In this document: piece after piece, positions 24,636 through 36,514 of the stretch | Layout: the number at the start of each line of letters is the position of its first letter | Numbering within the stretch: the first letter of the stretch is position 1 | NCBI GenBank assembly: GCA_013397845.1 | Contig: VZTG01005428.1 | Coordinates: 326,576 to 390,575, forward strand | Length of the DNA stretch: 64,000 nucleotides | Direction: 5' to 3' | From: Melanocharis versteri | Taxonomy: Eukaryota; Chordata; Aves; Passeriformes; Melanocharitidae | Notes under the pieces: model-generated | Told to the model about the DNA's origin: nothing | Databases searched by the model: none | The model's input: the letters and a program-made list of their open reading frames with translations, nothing else | Made by a program: the position numbers and the translations under genes

Positions 24636-27575
24636 ACATAATGCTGAAGATGAGAGTAAGAAGTAAAGTGACGGGGGAGGAAGACTGCAAGAATGACCTT
24701 GTATAATTCGTGCGGCTATTTTAAAGTGGTGAACAAAATTCCTTATATTTGTCTTTTCAGGCTTTAGATGAAAATCTTTTAGCAGCTCATATCTGGATAT
24801 GCAATTAATCTTCTATTTTATCTTTTAAACTGTGAGAAACTAGGTCAGATTTTGAGGTTTTATGTGACCCCTGTTCCCTCTCCCCCAAAACCCAACCAAT
24901 CAAACCCTCCTTCAATCAGACCCTTTTTCTTCACCTCTATCCAAACACTTTTCCCCCCTGGCTTTTCCCTTTGAGTATGAGGACCTTGCAAGCAGCACAG
25001 GGGTTTTACTTTCAGAATTCTCTCTCCTCAGACACTGAAGGGGGTTCCAAGATCCCATTAAAGTGTCACCTGAGTAGCCAGAAGAATTGGACCTCTTTTT
25101 GTCTAAAATTAAACCACCAGGGAAGGGTTAATGAGCTGTGCAGGGATAAATAATGGTTGCCAAAAGGATGGTTTTATAATGCTAGCACTTGAGTTAAGTG
25201 TTTTGAAAGGTTTGAAAATGCAGAAAACCATGTATTCAAAATGTATGATGAATGAAACCAAACCTTCTCCTGGCATAATGATAGCTGTGTGGGAGCCTCT
25301 GTACATCATCACTGAGCTGTGAGGAGCCTGCACTGTGACTCACATTAAAAATTACTTGGAAAATGGATGAAAAGGTGGCTTTGTTCATCAATGTGCACTG
25401 TATACACAATCCTACTAACTAACCAAACCACCATGACTAAAACAACCTTCTAAAGAGACACAATGGGCCATTTCATTCCTCACAGAAAGCAAAATTTTGG
25501 GGATTGTTCGATCCTGTCTAAGGGAACATCTGGTACAGTGCATGATTTGTATTAACTTGCTACCATCTAAGTCTTTGTGAGTCATGCTATTCATTCCCCC
25601 ATGACTAAGCAGCATATTTTTGAGATTTTCCTCTTTAATTTATAAATACAGTGTATAAATATTTATATGCTGAAGAGAAAGTTAAAAAGTAGCTACTGAT
25701 GCCTAAAATCTCCATTGTGAGGAAAGATACCTGAATTTGAAAATTCCTTTATGAAACAACATAAAAATATCAGCTAGATAAGAGAAACAAAAAGCAAAAA
25801 AAATATTTATTGCTCCCTGGTTAAAATCTTTAAGTGGAACTGGATACTTTGTGACAGACATGTGTGCTGATACACCTGTGAATTATTTTGACTCAACATG
25901 GAAACTACTGGATGACTTTTTGTGGCTGTTGGTACTCAGCAGCTCAACCAGAACGTTTTAATTGGGCCCTCCTACCTCTAAAATCTAAAAGGAAAAGATT
26001 GCTCTCATTAAGCCATGAAAGTTCCTGTCAGTTTCAGTGTAACTGGCACTGTGCCATATGAATTGGTCATAATACACACATGAATATTTTATAAATATGC
26101 TGTTTTGATGGGAAATGTTCTTTACGGCATGCCAGAAGTTTAAAATTTTTGACCTTCACAGGTGATTTCCTGGGAAGCCTTGTAAATTTTTCTGGTATAT
26201 TTACTTCCTAAGAATGCTGAAGAGGCTTGGTTGTTTCCTCCAAAAGGCAGAAATGCAGCATTAGCTGGCTGCAGTTTTGGAGAATATTCTCCATATTCAA
26301 GTTTTCTCTGTAAGGCTGAGTTGTAGAAGCAACACAAGAAACTGCACTAGAGAAAAACTTAGAGGAAGTGAAATACAACACAGAGAAGGAAATACAAGCC
26401 ACAATACAAATATGACACTCGTTAAAATGTTCTTATGGTTTATGCTGGAAAAAAGGCTGTTGGTGTGAAGAATTTTAGTGGCAGAAACAGAGTGTTTAAA
26501 AGAACGTCTTTTGCAAGTGTTGGCATTGTCATCTTTGATCTTTGTGAAGCTTTAAATGTGTTTGGAATGTAGTATGTTAGCAGGGCCATGGTCTGGAGTT
26601 GCTATTTGAATCAGAGACCACTTCAGGAGACAGAGTTGATGTGTCTGAGGGAAAAAAATGAAAGGATGTTGATGGTAATATTTATTGTTGAACTTAGCTC
26701 GATTTTATGAGCTGCTTTATAAGTAGTTGAACATCTTCTGGAATAGTATTGTCGGAATATGTTGATTTCCTTCAGCAGGCTTCAACAATGCCTATATATA
26801 GTAAGAAGACATAAATCTGTGGGGAAAAAATTGTGTAGAGTCTACAGAGAATGAGTGCCTTCTGAGAGGAAGAGAAATAACTAAGCAGAGGGAGGCTTCA
26901 GAACAGCTCCCTGCATGATTCAGAGATGCCTTGTGCTGTTACAGGTACTTTCTGTGTCATAATTTACAAGCTGGAGTTACCATTCTGTGTACGTGGCAGC
27001 AGCTGGCTGTGCCTCCACCACTTCCATCCTGCCAGGGCCCTTCAAACACGTGCTAAATAGAACGAGAATTTGCTGGCTGAGGGGTGATGGAATTGCAAGT
27101 GATTCGAGGATTTTTGTTTCTTCATAAATCTACCTCAAACCTGCCTCCCTACTCCCCTGGCAGAGGTGGAAGAACAGCCTGTTACCTTGTTATGTTATAT
27201 GTTAAAATACAGATTAAAATCAGCAGCATTCAGGAAAGAATTGGGAGTATGAAATATCCAGCTTTAGCAGCAGGATTGCCTGCCACTCTGTTCACCATGA
27301 TTTGTTGATTCCTTTGCACTTTGCCAAAGTAATTAATGGAGAGAGCACTTTCTAAACGAAAGAAGTAACTTCTGGGTTAAGAGTAGCACTGTGACACAAA
27401 GTGAACAACTAGGCCTTGAGTTGCTGGGGGTGATTAGTTTCTGGCATTTAGTTTGGCATGCGTGTTCTACTGCTAATTAAACAGCTGATGAACTGGTTCA
27501 TATTTTGGGCACGGTCGCATTAAACAGTGAGGCTTAGCGCTACAGAGCAATAACATTCTCAAGCTGTGGTTTAGC

Positions 27576-27589
27576 AAAAAAAAAAAAAA
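27576..27589 (+). repeat. Poly-A tract, 14 nt
   Basis: This is the longest A run of the window on the + strand. The upstream sequence is not recognised as a retroposed element or processed pseudogene, so it is listed only as a simple repeat. Confidence 0.85.
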
Positions 27590-28031
27590 GGTGTTCATAG
27601 ATAATGCTGGGTTTGATTTTGGTTTACAATTTTGCAGGCTAGGTGTGTTTGGCAATAGATTATCATCACCTGCCTTTACACCTTTTTCATTCATCAGCTT
27701 TTGCAGCAGAACAATTTTACCTAAGTCTTTGTAGGAGATGTTTAATTATGAGTTTTGAAAGCATCACTGTTACATCGAAGAGATCCTGGGAGATGCCCAA
27801 TATTCTCTTATTTGGGTGTTTGGAGGTAAAGGGATATATCAGACATTACACCAGTTGTAAAAGTAGAAGGCATTTTGTTGGTGTCAATGCCCTGCCTTGA
27901 CTCTCTGGCAGCAAACCATAATCATATATTCATGTGAGAAAAGTCTGAAATTTTGTGAGAACATGAATATTTATCAGGTCACAGAGGGATCCATGGCCAA
28001 GCTCCACTTTTCTGCACGCTGGCTGAGTAAA

Positions 28032-28144
28032 ATCACAAAATATCCTGAATTGGATGGGACCTACAAGAATCATCAAGGTCCAGCTCCTGGTCCTGCACAG
28101 GACAACCCCAAGGATAACTCTGTGTACCTGAGAGAGTGTTCTAC
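28032..28144 (-). mobile_element. CR1 LINE 3' fragment, antisense
   Basis: The + strand reads ATCACAAAATATCCTGAA, then TTGGATGGGACCTACAAGAA, then TCATCAAGGTCCAGCTCC, then TGCACAGGACAACCCCAAGG, then CTGAGAGAGTGTT. This is the reverse complement of the 3' end of an avian CR1 (GGATGATCCTTGTGGGTCCC-type tail). The copy covers only about 110 bp of the 3' end. It is the same subfamily type as the fragment at 6702-6870 and the only antisense copy seen here. Confidence 0.88.
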
Positions 28145-29049
28145 ATTTATCTTCGTAGCCTGACCTGGAAAACCAACGTCTGTTTGCAGGTGGGCATGTG
28201 CAGAGAAAAAAGATAATTTCTGTCCAGTCAGCACTGAATCTCCAAAGTTTGATGGAAAATGTTGGCTAGGAAGAACGTGCTTTTTTTTGCATGGCATCAG
28301 AGAGGGAATCACCACCAGTCTGGCATCAAATTAATTGCTGCTAGGTCTTGAGGCACTAATTCCATAGAGGGGTCTGATTACCAGATATTTCCAAATTAGA
28401 GCGGGTATTGGAGCCTGTGTATGTGTTGGGCAGTGAGGAGATACCTCTTTGTGTTGCTTGTGTTATTTCTCACAAGAGGACAGGGCCAGGGGTTTCCTAG
28501 GAGAGGGCTTGACCTGGTCTGAAGCATGAAGGAATGACAACAGCACTCAGACAGCTGGAGATGATTAAAAAAGAGGAATAATTAAGTCTTTCTGTGTGAT
28601 TTCCTGGCAAGTGGTTTCCAGATGAGTTAATAATGTTGCAGTCTGACAAGAGAATGTCCCTTATATCTTCTCTGCCTTAGTGGCTGGACAATACAATAGG
28701 ATAAGTTTGTGCTGTAGGGATTAGGGAAAGTGTGAAAAAGAATTCACCCATTTCATGAGCTCTTGGAGCTAAAGCCAGCAATCAAAAGTTGCAATGTTAG
28801 CATAATAGAAGGCATAGAATGATTTCTTAAAGGCTCATTTGATGTATTTTTGGCACTACTACATTTCTAGTTGAGAAATCTTTGAAGCTCTTGAAGCATT
28901 AGAGCTGTCAGCTGGACTAAATGACTGGTTAATACTTTTACAGAATAGTGCTTTGTCATAGAGATGGCTTTCCCCCCTCCTCTTAATGACAAGCAATTTG
29001 AGTTTCTGTAATAGTTTGCTCATATTCTATGCTATTTCAGAGTTTTCTT

Positions 29050-29069
29050 TTTTGTTTTGTTTTGTTTTG
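29050..29069 (+). repeat. (TTTTG)4 microsatellite
   Basis: Four exact TTTTG units follow a short T run and precede GTGATATC. A simple repeat. Confidence 0.88.
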
Positions 29070-29621
29070 GTGATATCCTCTGAGTTAAATGTTGAGGATT
29101 TGCCATTTAAAAATGATCCTTAAAGTGTTAGTAGAAGTTGTCAGTGAGATCACTGCATTGTTTTATAGAAGTATTTGTATCCTGGTTGTTCTGGCTTGAA
29201 AACAAAAGCCTTCATATTTCAACCATTGTTTACAGTTTCATAAATTAATTCTGGCTATACAGAGAATTAAAAAATGTTACAGAAAGTCAGACCATTATTT
29301 TCAATATGTTGAAAATATTGATCAAACAATGACTCAAAAAGGCTTCCATAATCTCCTGTTTTCAGAAATTAGAAGACAATAAGGCACACCTCATTTTTTA
29401 GTGAACAATATTCATTCTTATTCGTGTGGAATATTTTTTAAATAACTCAAGGGAATGTTCACAATCAGATCATGTAGGTTCTGGAAAATAAACTCAATAC
29501 GTATAACTTTCAAGAAAAAAAAAAACTAGAAGAAGATTTACAAAATGAGGCACATTCTGACTGTCAGACTAATTTATTAGGGACTTAAAATCTTGGCATA
29601 ATAATGAATTTTGAACTAAAA

Positions 29622-29661
29622 ATCCAAGGTTTGAACCAAGGATCCAAGATTTGAACAAAAT
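29622..29661 (+). repeat. 20-bp tandem repeat, two clear copies and a decayed third
   Basis: Unit ATCCAAGGTTTGAACCAAGG (29622-29641) is followed by ATCCAAGATTTGAACAAAAT (29642-29661). A more decayed upstream unit with TTTTGAACTAAAA lies at about 29601-29621. It is a small minisatellite in unique sequence. Confidence 0.75.
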
Positions 29662-31769
29662 GAGAATGCTCTTCAGCAGCATCTATGTAAACATCAACTT
29701 ACACTGGGATAAAATTAATAGAAATATTATCAAATCTTTAAAATATTTTCATCTGGTAGGAGTGCCAACAGCTGAGGTGCATTATAGCAGTGAAACCCAC
29801 AAAAAAAGTTTGATGATGGTCAGCCAGAGGCGGTTGGTAAATTTCCTGCATAACTGAATTTTCAGCAAAAACCCATGATGAATTTGTTTTTATAATTTTA
29901 GAAGTTTTTTTCTTAATTTTGGGAAAAATACCCCAAACCTGAACAAACCAACCAACAAACATTTTCTATGATGAACAGAAAATCAAATATATAACTTTGT
30001 ATTAGATCTCCTGAATAGAAATAGTTCAGTTTGCTTCCTTAATTCAGAAGGGTTTGTCCTGGATCATTCCAACATTAAACTAAATAATCCTGTGTAGCTG
30101 CAGTACACATACTATGGCAGATATATGTCAGATCCCTTTTTTTCCCTACATATGCAAAGATTCTCCCCAGATCTACAGTAAACATAAAAACATCCACTCT
30201 GACCAATTCTGCCAAAAGGAAATCCCATGGTTTTTATCTGTATTACCATGGATCAGATCTTAAATACAGCAAAAAAAACCCCAAAACCAAACAGATTTGT
30301 GGGTTCACTAAGTTTTAATGTTTCCTGAGAAACACAGGGAAATAGCTGCTAAAAGCCAAATAATGAAGTTTCTTAGAGAAAAGTGAAAAACTGTTCTTAT
30401 TGCTTGTTTCCTATTCCAGTAGCACTAAAGAATAAAGGATTTGCAGTTAGGCCTCCAGCCAGAAAAGACCATAAACACATGTTCAGATGCGTGAATAGTC
30501 TCATCAAAGTCAAAACATTTAATTTTTATCCTCAAAACATGTGGGTTTTTGTAATTGGCACTTGCAGACCAGACCGATGAATTAGCAGCAGATTTACAAT
30601 TTAATAAAACCCTCTAACTTTCCATATTCGCATGAATAGGAGTTTGTTAGTGTTTCATGCAGCCTGAAAACTTTGGCCAGATCCTCCACGAGTGAGACAT
30701 TGCTTTGTGGAAATGAAAGCAGAAAACCTGGCCTGTTTATGTAAATATGTAGACAGATGTCCTGTCTGGGTTTGGTTTGTTTTTTCCTCCCTTCTTGTCT
30801 TTTAACTGAATAGCTGTGCCATGTGTCTGTTCAGTTTTGAGGCTACAGTACTCAAGAATGTGATAACCAAATTGTTGCATTTTCAAACCTCCTTTGAATC
30901 TACAGTTTAAGCCATTTAACTCACTTTTTGCCCCTTTTGGGAGGCAAAAAATCTGAGGTCAGCTGTGGTAACTCCCATTCTGAATTGTCCCCCTGCCCAC
31001 ATACAATATTCTACATACTGGTGACAGCTCCCTCCAGAGAGGCTTTCTAGTTAGGTTGTGATATAGTTGAAGTCTCCAGGCTTCCAAAATAGGATAAAGC
31101 ACTTTATAAATATGATTGTGGTAATAGAAGGGTCAAGACTTTGTAACTCTGAAACTAAAATTTAAAAATTAAGTAAGTAACTTGGATTTTGATAATTCAT
31201 GAGTCAGCTTCTCCTGACTGTCCCATTTCCCATTCAATTTTAAGGGAGGGAAGTTGTGGTGGTTCTGCAAGTTTTGGATACAGAAAGGTATGTAACAACT
31301 GTTACTGCTTTTCTTACAAGGCATTGTGAAAAACTTTCTTCCCTTTCCAGTTTCTGTGATGCCTTTTTCTCCTGCAGCTTCTTTCCTTCTCTCTGTCGTG
31401 CTGCCACTCCTGGAAACTTCAGGATACCCGACCTCTGAATCCTGCAAAATGAGCTGTGGACTTCTCTGCTCTCCATCTGAAATCTGTTGTTCACTGCCAG
31501 TTTCTCTTTCCTCTTACATGCTGCTGTTAAATAGAAACCCTGGCTTAGCAGTCCTCCTCGTACAGTCTCCATGCTGGGGCAGAACACTCACACATATCCT
31601 GAAATGAACTGCGTGCTCCCATCCCCAGGACAATTGATGCACCTCCCTTGTGTGTGCTCTTACTCTCAGCGTATGGAAAGGTCACCTGGAAAGGCTTGAC
31701 CCACAATGCCAAAGTAGCTGCTTGTCAATCCTGTGATGAACTTCAGCTTTACAGAAGGATTTTTCGGTT

Positions 31770-31799
31770 AACAACAACAACAGCAGCAGCAGCGGCAGC
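31770..31799 (+). repeat. Compound (AAC)4(AGC)4 trinucleotide repeat
   Basis: Four AAC units run into four AGC units, then GGC, AGC and a run of A. In the frame open at 31648-31872 this would read as Thr repeats then Ala repeats, but that frame has no other sign of being a gene. CAG/AGC-type repeats are uncommon in avian non-coding DNA and may vary in length between individuals. Confidence 0.88.
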
Positions 31800-32019
31800 A
31801 AAAAAATTTAGTAAAAAGGCCATGGAGGTAGAACTGCTTAGTGGAATTAGTACTATTAAAATGTGTAACTGAAAAGCAGCTCCAAGTTGTCAAATGTGTT
31901 TGATATCCTTTAGGAGTATGCTCAAGTTGGTCAATTAGGATTTGGAGGATTTTAACAGTGCGCTTGGAAGAAGAGGAAAAAAGAAATCCATGATTGGGAA
32001 AACGTGGAAGGATTTAACA

Positions 32020-32700
32020 TTCTGCTAGAAACCTGGCGGCTCTCCCACTCTGATCGGGAGCTGTACTCTCAATGAAATGATCGAAAGAAGATGCCAACTT
32101 GTGTACACATTATCTCTGACTACACTGCAAGAGCGCTCGTGGGCTCTGTTTCCAGGCTTCTGTGTGAAGAAAACAACTGGGTCGGAGAGGGGAATGCCAA
32201 AGGATTTGGGATTCCTCCTGCAGTGTGAGCCACGCTCAGTACTCGGTAGCCCACCTTCCACTCAGGCACTCGGCTTTCAAGATTATCGATGATTTCGCGT
32301 TGTCAGTTTGCTTTCCTCTGAAACTGAACGGAGAAAAGGCTCTTGTGTGGGCTTGAGCGAAGCCTTGTAATGGCCCTGCCGAGCGAGTCGCTCCAGCAGA
32401 TGTCACTGCGGGCCCTCGAGTCACGGCCATCCCCGCCTGAGCTGCTGCTGGCTTTGGTGTGGCACACCTGCGCTCAGCAAGGCTCGGACGCCTTCGTGGT
32501 GGCGGTACCCGATTACGGCTGTCTCGGCGCTGCTGATTTCGGCTGTGTGCTGAGCACCGCGAGGGCACAGCCCTGCCAGCTCGGCTTCCATCCCGGCCAA
32601 ACCCACGAAGCCTGGAGGCAGCGCAGTTGGGACCAGCAGTGGCAGAACGCGTGAGGATGATGGGCATCCCTGTGCGATGTGAGAGATGCACGGCTATAAG
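32020..32700. promoter_or_regulatory. CpG-island-like segment, candidate promoter
   Basis: CpG density rises sharply here, in DNA that is otherwise CpG-poor. In the 360 bp at 32341-32700 I count about 28 CpGs. GC content there is clearly above 55% and the observed/expected CpG ratio is about 0.8 by hand estimate, so the usual island criteria appear to be met. The less dense shoulder starts near 32020. Open frames cross it on both strands (32343-32654 on +, 32691-32236 on -), as expected where stop words are scarce, and neither product is recognisable. Likely readings are an alternative promoter, a lncRNA or enhancer promoter, or a GC-rich old insertion such as an LTR. No TATA box stands out. 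Confidence 0.5.
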
Positions 32701-34365
32701 GAGCAGGGTTATGAGCTGTCCTTGAGTGAAACAGCTTTACTCTACGTAGTAGCAAAGCCTGGGCTCCACAGATGTAGAACTTAACCCCAAGCAGACAAAA
32801 ATAAAGAAACAAATAAAAGAAAACCACCACAAGCCTTAAGAGTTTTCTTAATATATTGTTTGGGCGGTCCTGAAATGAGTATTTTATTTGATTGGCTTGC
32901 GTGGAGGATTTTCCTGGCACATTGCACACGAATGCTGGAAGCAGAATAAACCTGGCAGTGTTTTGTAGGCTTTGAGTTTCCCTAAATAAGATAAGAATTC
33001 ATAACATGTGAGGCAAAACAAAAGAGCAGAAAAGGCAAGAGCTGGAAGCAACAGAGGAGTTACAGGCTGTAACAGAAGTAACAGGGTGTGGACTCCAAGA
33101 AGGAAGAAAGAGGAGCAGGAAATAGACGTCAAGAAGCTCTGATGAAGTAAGAGGACGAGGGATGCCAAAATATCCTGACACTGGAAATGCTAAATGTGGC
33201 TTTGACCAGTACTTTTTAAAATTCAGGCCTAGACAGCAAGGCTTTTAAAATTCAAACCTTTCTAAACCTCTCGGCTGATTTCTTCACAGTGCTATTCTTC
33301 AAGGCCTTTGCTCTTTTGCAAAGGCACCAGGGAGAGACTTTTGAGGGCTGGTAGCAGCCTTATCAGCTCTCCTCCAACCTTGCCCCAAACTCCACCCATC
33401 CAGAACACTTCAGTGCTGTATTCAGATCAGATCTGCTGTCAAGGAGCGGTTTCCTTTTGGTATATGAGGAAAGTTGTCATGGTCTGTGCAAGACATTTCT
33501 GTTTATGGTGAAAACAGAGATCAGGAGAAAAACTGGAAAGTTCTCTTTCTTACTTTGATGGCTTAGCTCTGGTGATTTATCGTATTTACCGATGTACAGC
33601 TTATATGGTCATGAGTATGCTACACCTCCACAGCATTGTTTTCTTTTAATTATATTGATTTCGGATTGCAAAATCAAGAAACAAGCACTGCTAAAAAGGA
33701 AAAGCTTCTTCTTGGACTTGATAGGTAAGGAAAAGCAGAAGAATTTTTCAAGTGTCTGTTCTCCTTGTGCTTCTGAACGCTGTGGCCTTTGATGGAGTTT
33801 TCAGCCAAGAATTTTTTCATTCGTTGGACCTCAAAGTGATTCTTTTAAAGGAGGCTTTATTAATCATATGAATTCCAAGGAGAAGGCACTTGTTTGAAGG
33901 AATGAGTTTGAAGGTTTAAGGTGAAGAACTCTGGTGCAAACGTGATAACTTTACAATAAATAAGATGGCCCAGACAAGCTTGTTACGACAATTCAATAAT
34001 TGAGAATATTTTCAGTTTCTCAGGCCAGCATGTATTTTTATCTTCTGGAGGTTTAGATCACTGAAAGGACAAGCAACAACTAAATAAACACTCTCACAAG
34101 TCAGTGACAGAGGAAATCACATCTTGTATGTTACTCACAAATGGCTCTGCACTATTTGCATCTAATTGGTAACATATCACAAAAAATATCATTGGGATTT
34201 ATAATAGTTCAGCTGAACATAGAATGTGTACTTGCACATTATCCACAGATGGTTTCAGCATTACCTCGGTTTCTGCATACAGAGCTTTTTGTAGCTTTTG
34301 CTAGGTGTGTATTGAGGAAGAAATCTGTACAATGTACAGCTTAAGACAAGGAGTTTATTTTGCAG
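32701..34365. other. Unique non-coding stretch
   Basis: No gene or named repeat is recognised between the CpG-rich segment and the next possible exon. Confidence 0.48.
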
Positions 34366-34467
34366 CTACATCCTGGATTTCCACAGCACGTGCCCGGAGG
34401 AGAATCATCTCTGCTGGGAAGATTTTCTTCGGCAGAGCCTTCCTGGTAGAGAGATGTGCAGAGACAG
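34366..34467 (+). other. Possible exon, 102 bp, unidentified
   Basis: GAGTTTATTTTGCAG ends at 34365 as an acceptor with a weak pyrimidine tract, and GAGACAG/GTGAGG at 34467/34468 is a strong donor. The length is a multiple of three. One frame (first full codon at 34367) is open across the interval and would encode 33 residues, starting YILDFHSTCPEENHLCWEDF and ending near REMCRD. Another frame, open from 34305 to 34622, also crosses it. I do not recognise either product. The sequence is more GC-rich and CpG-bearing (AGCACGTGCCCGGAGG) than its flanks. Real exon, regulatory fragment or chance match are all possible. Confidence 0.2.
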
Positions 34468-36495
34468 GTGAGGGTTGTGTTTGCATGTATGGCTGTCCTC
34501 AAGGTATGAGAATCCTTCATGACCTCCAAGGAATGGCTGGAGTTAAAGCTGTCTGGCAGCAGAATTTATGTGTGCACAGACTGCAGGTGGAATTGAGTCA
34601 GGAAGGTGAAATGATTTCCTGATTTGCTTGCCTCTGTCATGCAGCCCCATCAAGCTGTGGTCTCATAAGGGCTGTAGCTGAGTCTGAAGAAATCCATAAA
34701 AGCACAGCGTGAGTTGTGAGTTCCTTGTGCATAGAGGTTTATAAAGGTTTAACTTCACTTTAAGCATTCCAAGCAACCAATTTGTGTCAGCTTTACCTTG
34801 AAAATCATAGCTTTTAACGACTCTTTATGGTGATTATCAGTAAAAGCACAAGAACAGAAGGTTTGTTGTTTCATCCTTAGCAGTACTAGGCACTAGATGC
34901 TCTTAAAGTTTTCTTTTACCTTTTGAAACATTCACAAATTTGATTTGCCTCCCCCTGCAACTACCTCTGAGATGAGTGAGGGAAAGACACAATCAGGCTT
35001 TTGAAATCTATGGCCTGTTCTGCACCTTGTACCTCAGTCCCGTAATGACTGCAGTAACATATTGACAATTACCCCAGATCCTCAGCTGGTCTGAATCAGC
35101 AAAGCTGCCGTGGCTCTGATGGAGAGAGGACGTTTGGCAGCAGCTAGAAATGGGACTCAGGGAATTACTTAGGCCAGACCTTCATCTTAATTGTGTAATT
35201 TATGCCTTTGGAAGTAGCCTATGTGCAAGGTCTCTGAGCTAATGGTGAAGAAGTAATCAAAACACTTGAATTTCCTGAGATCTGAGTGCTTGATTTCTCA
35301 GCTGATGTTGCTTTGATGTTTTTTTCAGTGCTACCAATCTCATCCAGCTGTTTTATGGCTCCTACTCCCAGTATCTCATATCCTTTTGCCATAGCTGGAC
35401 TTGGCTTGCTCTGGAAGAGATCAGGGCTTCTGTAGGGTGCCAGATTTTCCTTTTAAAAACACTGGCTTGTGCTGATTTAGACAGTGCAATTCTAGGCACT
35501 TTGTCATAGAAAGCTTATGCCAGAGGTTCTGAAACAGAAAGCCCTCGAGTAAAACTATAATCCTAGCTTGGAGCAAGAGGCAATAGACCTGTCAGTAACA
35601 CAGTGGCATGGGAAATGCTGCTGTAATTAAAGTTCGCTCAGCTTTTCCTTTATAAATCTCTGTAATAGAGGCTTTGTGTGTTAGCGCGGCCATTTCAATT
35701 TATGTTGTTTTGAAACTAGGTAATCAGATTGTCAACTTCAGTGGGATCATTTCTCCAGGAACGTATTTAGCAAAAGTATGCCTAAAAATCATCAAACCCA
35801 ATTCTTCTGTGTGGTGCTGTAAAAGTAACAAGAATGATTTTTAAGCCTGCCAGCCCAGGTTGTTTGGGAAGCCTGTAAGCTCAGGTGCAGAACTGGGGAG
35901 ACTTACAAAATTATAAAAAACCTTGTAATACTAATTTCCTTTAGGTGAGCAAGATTTTGCCTAAAGTTTTGCAGAACATTTGTTTTTGATAGCTCATAAG
36001 CTTTTAAAAAAGTACATCTAATGGTTACTATGTTGCAAAATACATAAATATCTTTATTTTGGAGGTTTAAACAATACTGTTGTTTTTTTTTCCTATGAAA
36101 AAGTATTCTATAAATACTGGATTTTAAATACGTCTTGGTACATGGAGTGGCCTAAGATCCCATTGAAGTCAGATCCTGGATGCAATTAAATGTAAAGCTT
36201 TTAAACTTTTTAATCCCAGCATTTTTATTCATTTTTTCAAAGGTTAGAGAAAAAAATCACAAAGCATATATACCGTGCCTTTATGTGAATGTTTGCTTAA
36301 ATTTTTTGTATAGCAAGAACCCACAGAGAAATGGAAATCTGTTCAGTTTGCAGTAGAAGTGGCAAAAATTGCAACACAAGTCATTAAAAATGAGTAGTTC
36401 TTCTGACTGTAGGCTTGACCCGTTTAATTAGAATATAAAGACTTCACAGCGTCTCAGAATTTTGCCTCTGGTAAGAGGTAGAGGAATATTACTCC

Positions 36496-36514
36496 TTTTT
36501 TTTTTTTTTTTTTT
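36496..36514 (+). repeat. Poly-T tract, 19 nt, longest homopolymer in the window
   Basis: Nineteen T are followed by AATTTCTC and further T blocks up to about 36543. The open frames that cross it on both strands are artefacts of Phe or Lys runs. Confidence 0.9.

Larger units (their letters stand above)
20599..28031. other. Long unique non-coding stretch, about 7.4 kb
   Basis: No gene and no interspersed repeat is recognised. Small features are a perfect 13-bp tandem pair at 21349-21374, T11 at 22425-22435, G9 at 22678-22686, an interrupted T-rich tract at 24597-24635 and A14 at 27576-27589. The open frames, such as 25131-25322 and 27643-27900, show no domain and no splice-consistent structure. 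Confidence 0.5.
28145..32019. other. Unique non-coding stretch, about 3.9 kb
   Basis: No gene is recognised. It contains (TTTTG)4 at 29050-29069, A11 at 29515-29525, a 20-bp tandem repeat at 29622-29661 and the AAC/AGC microsatellite at 31770-31799. The part at about 30600-30760 includes CATATTCGCATGAATAGG, an octamer-like (POU) word with a retained CpG. It is a weak regulatory candidate. Confidence 0.48.

Noticed and set aside
32236..32691. 151-codon minus-strand frame and 103-codon plus-strand frame in the CpG-rich segment
   Set aside because: GC-rich DNA has few stop words, so opposing open frames are expected. The products are Arg/Ala-rich or nondescript and lack known motifs.
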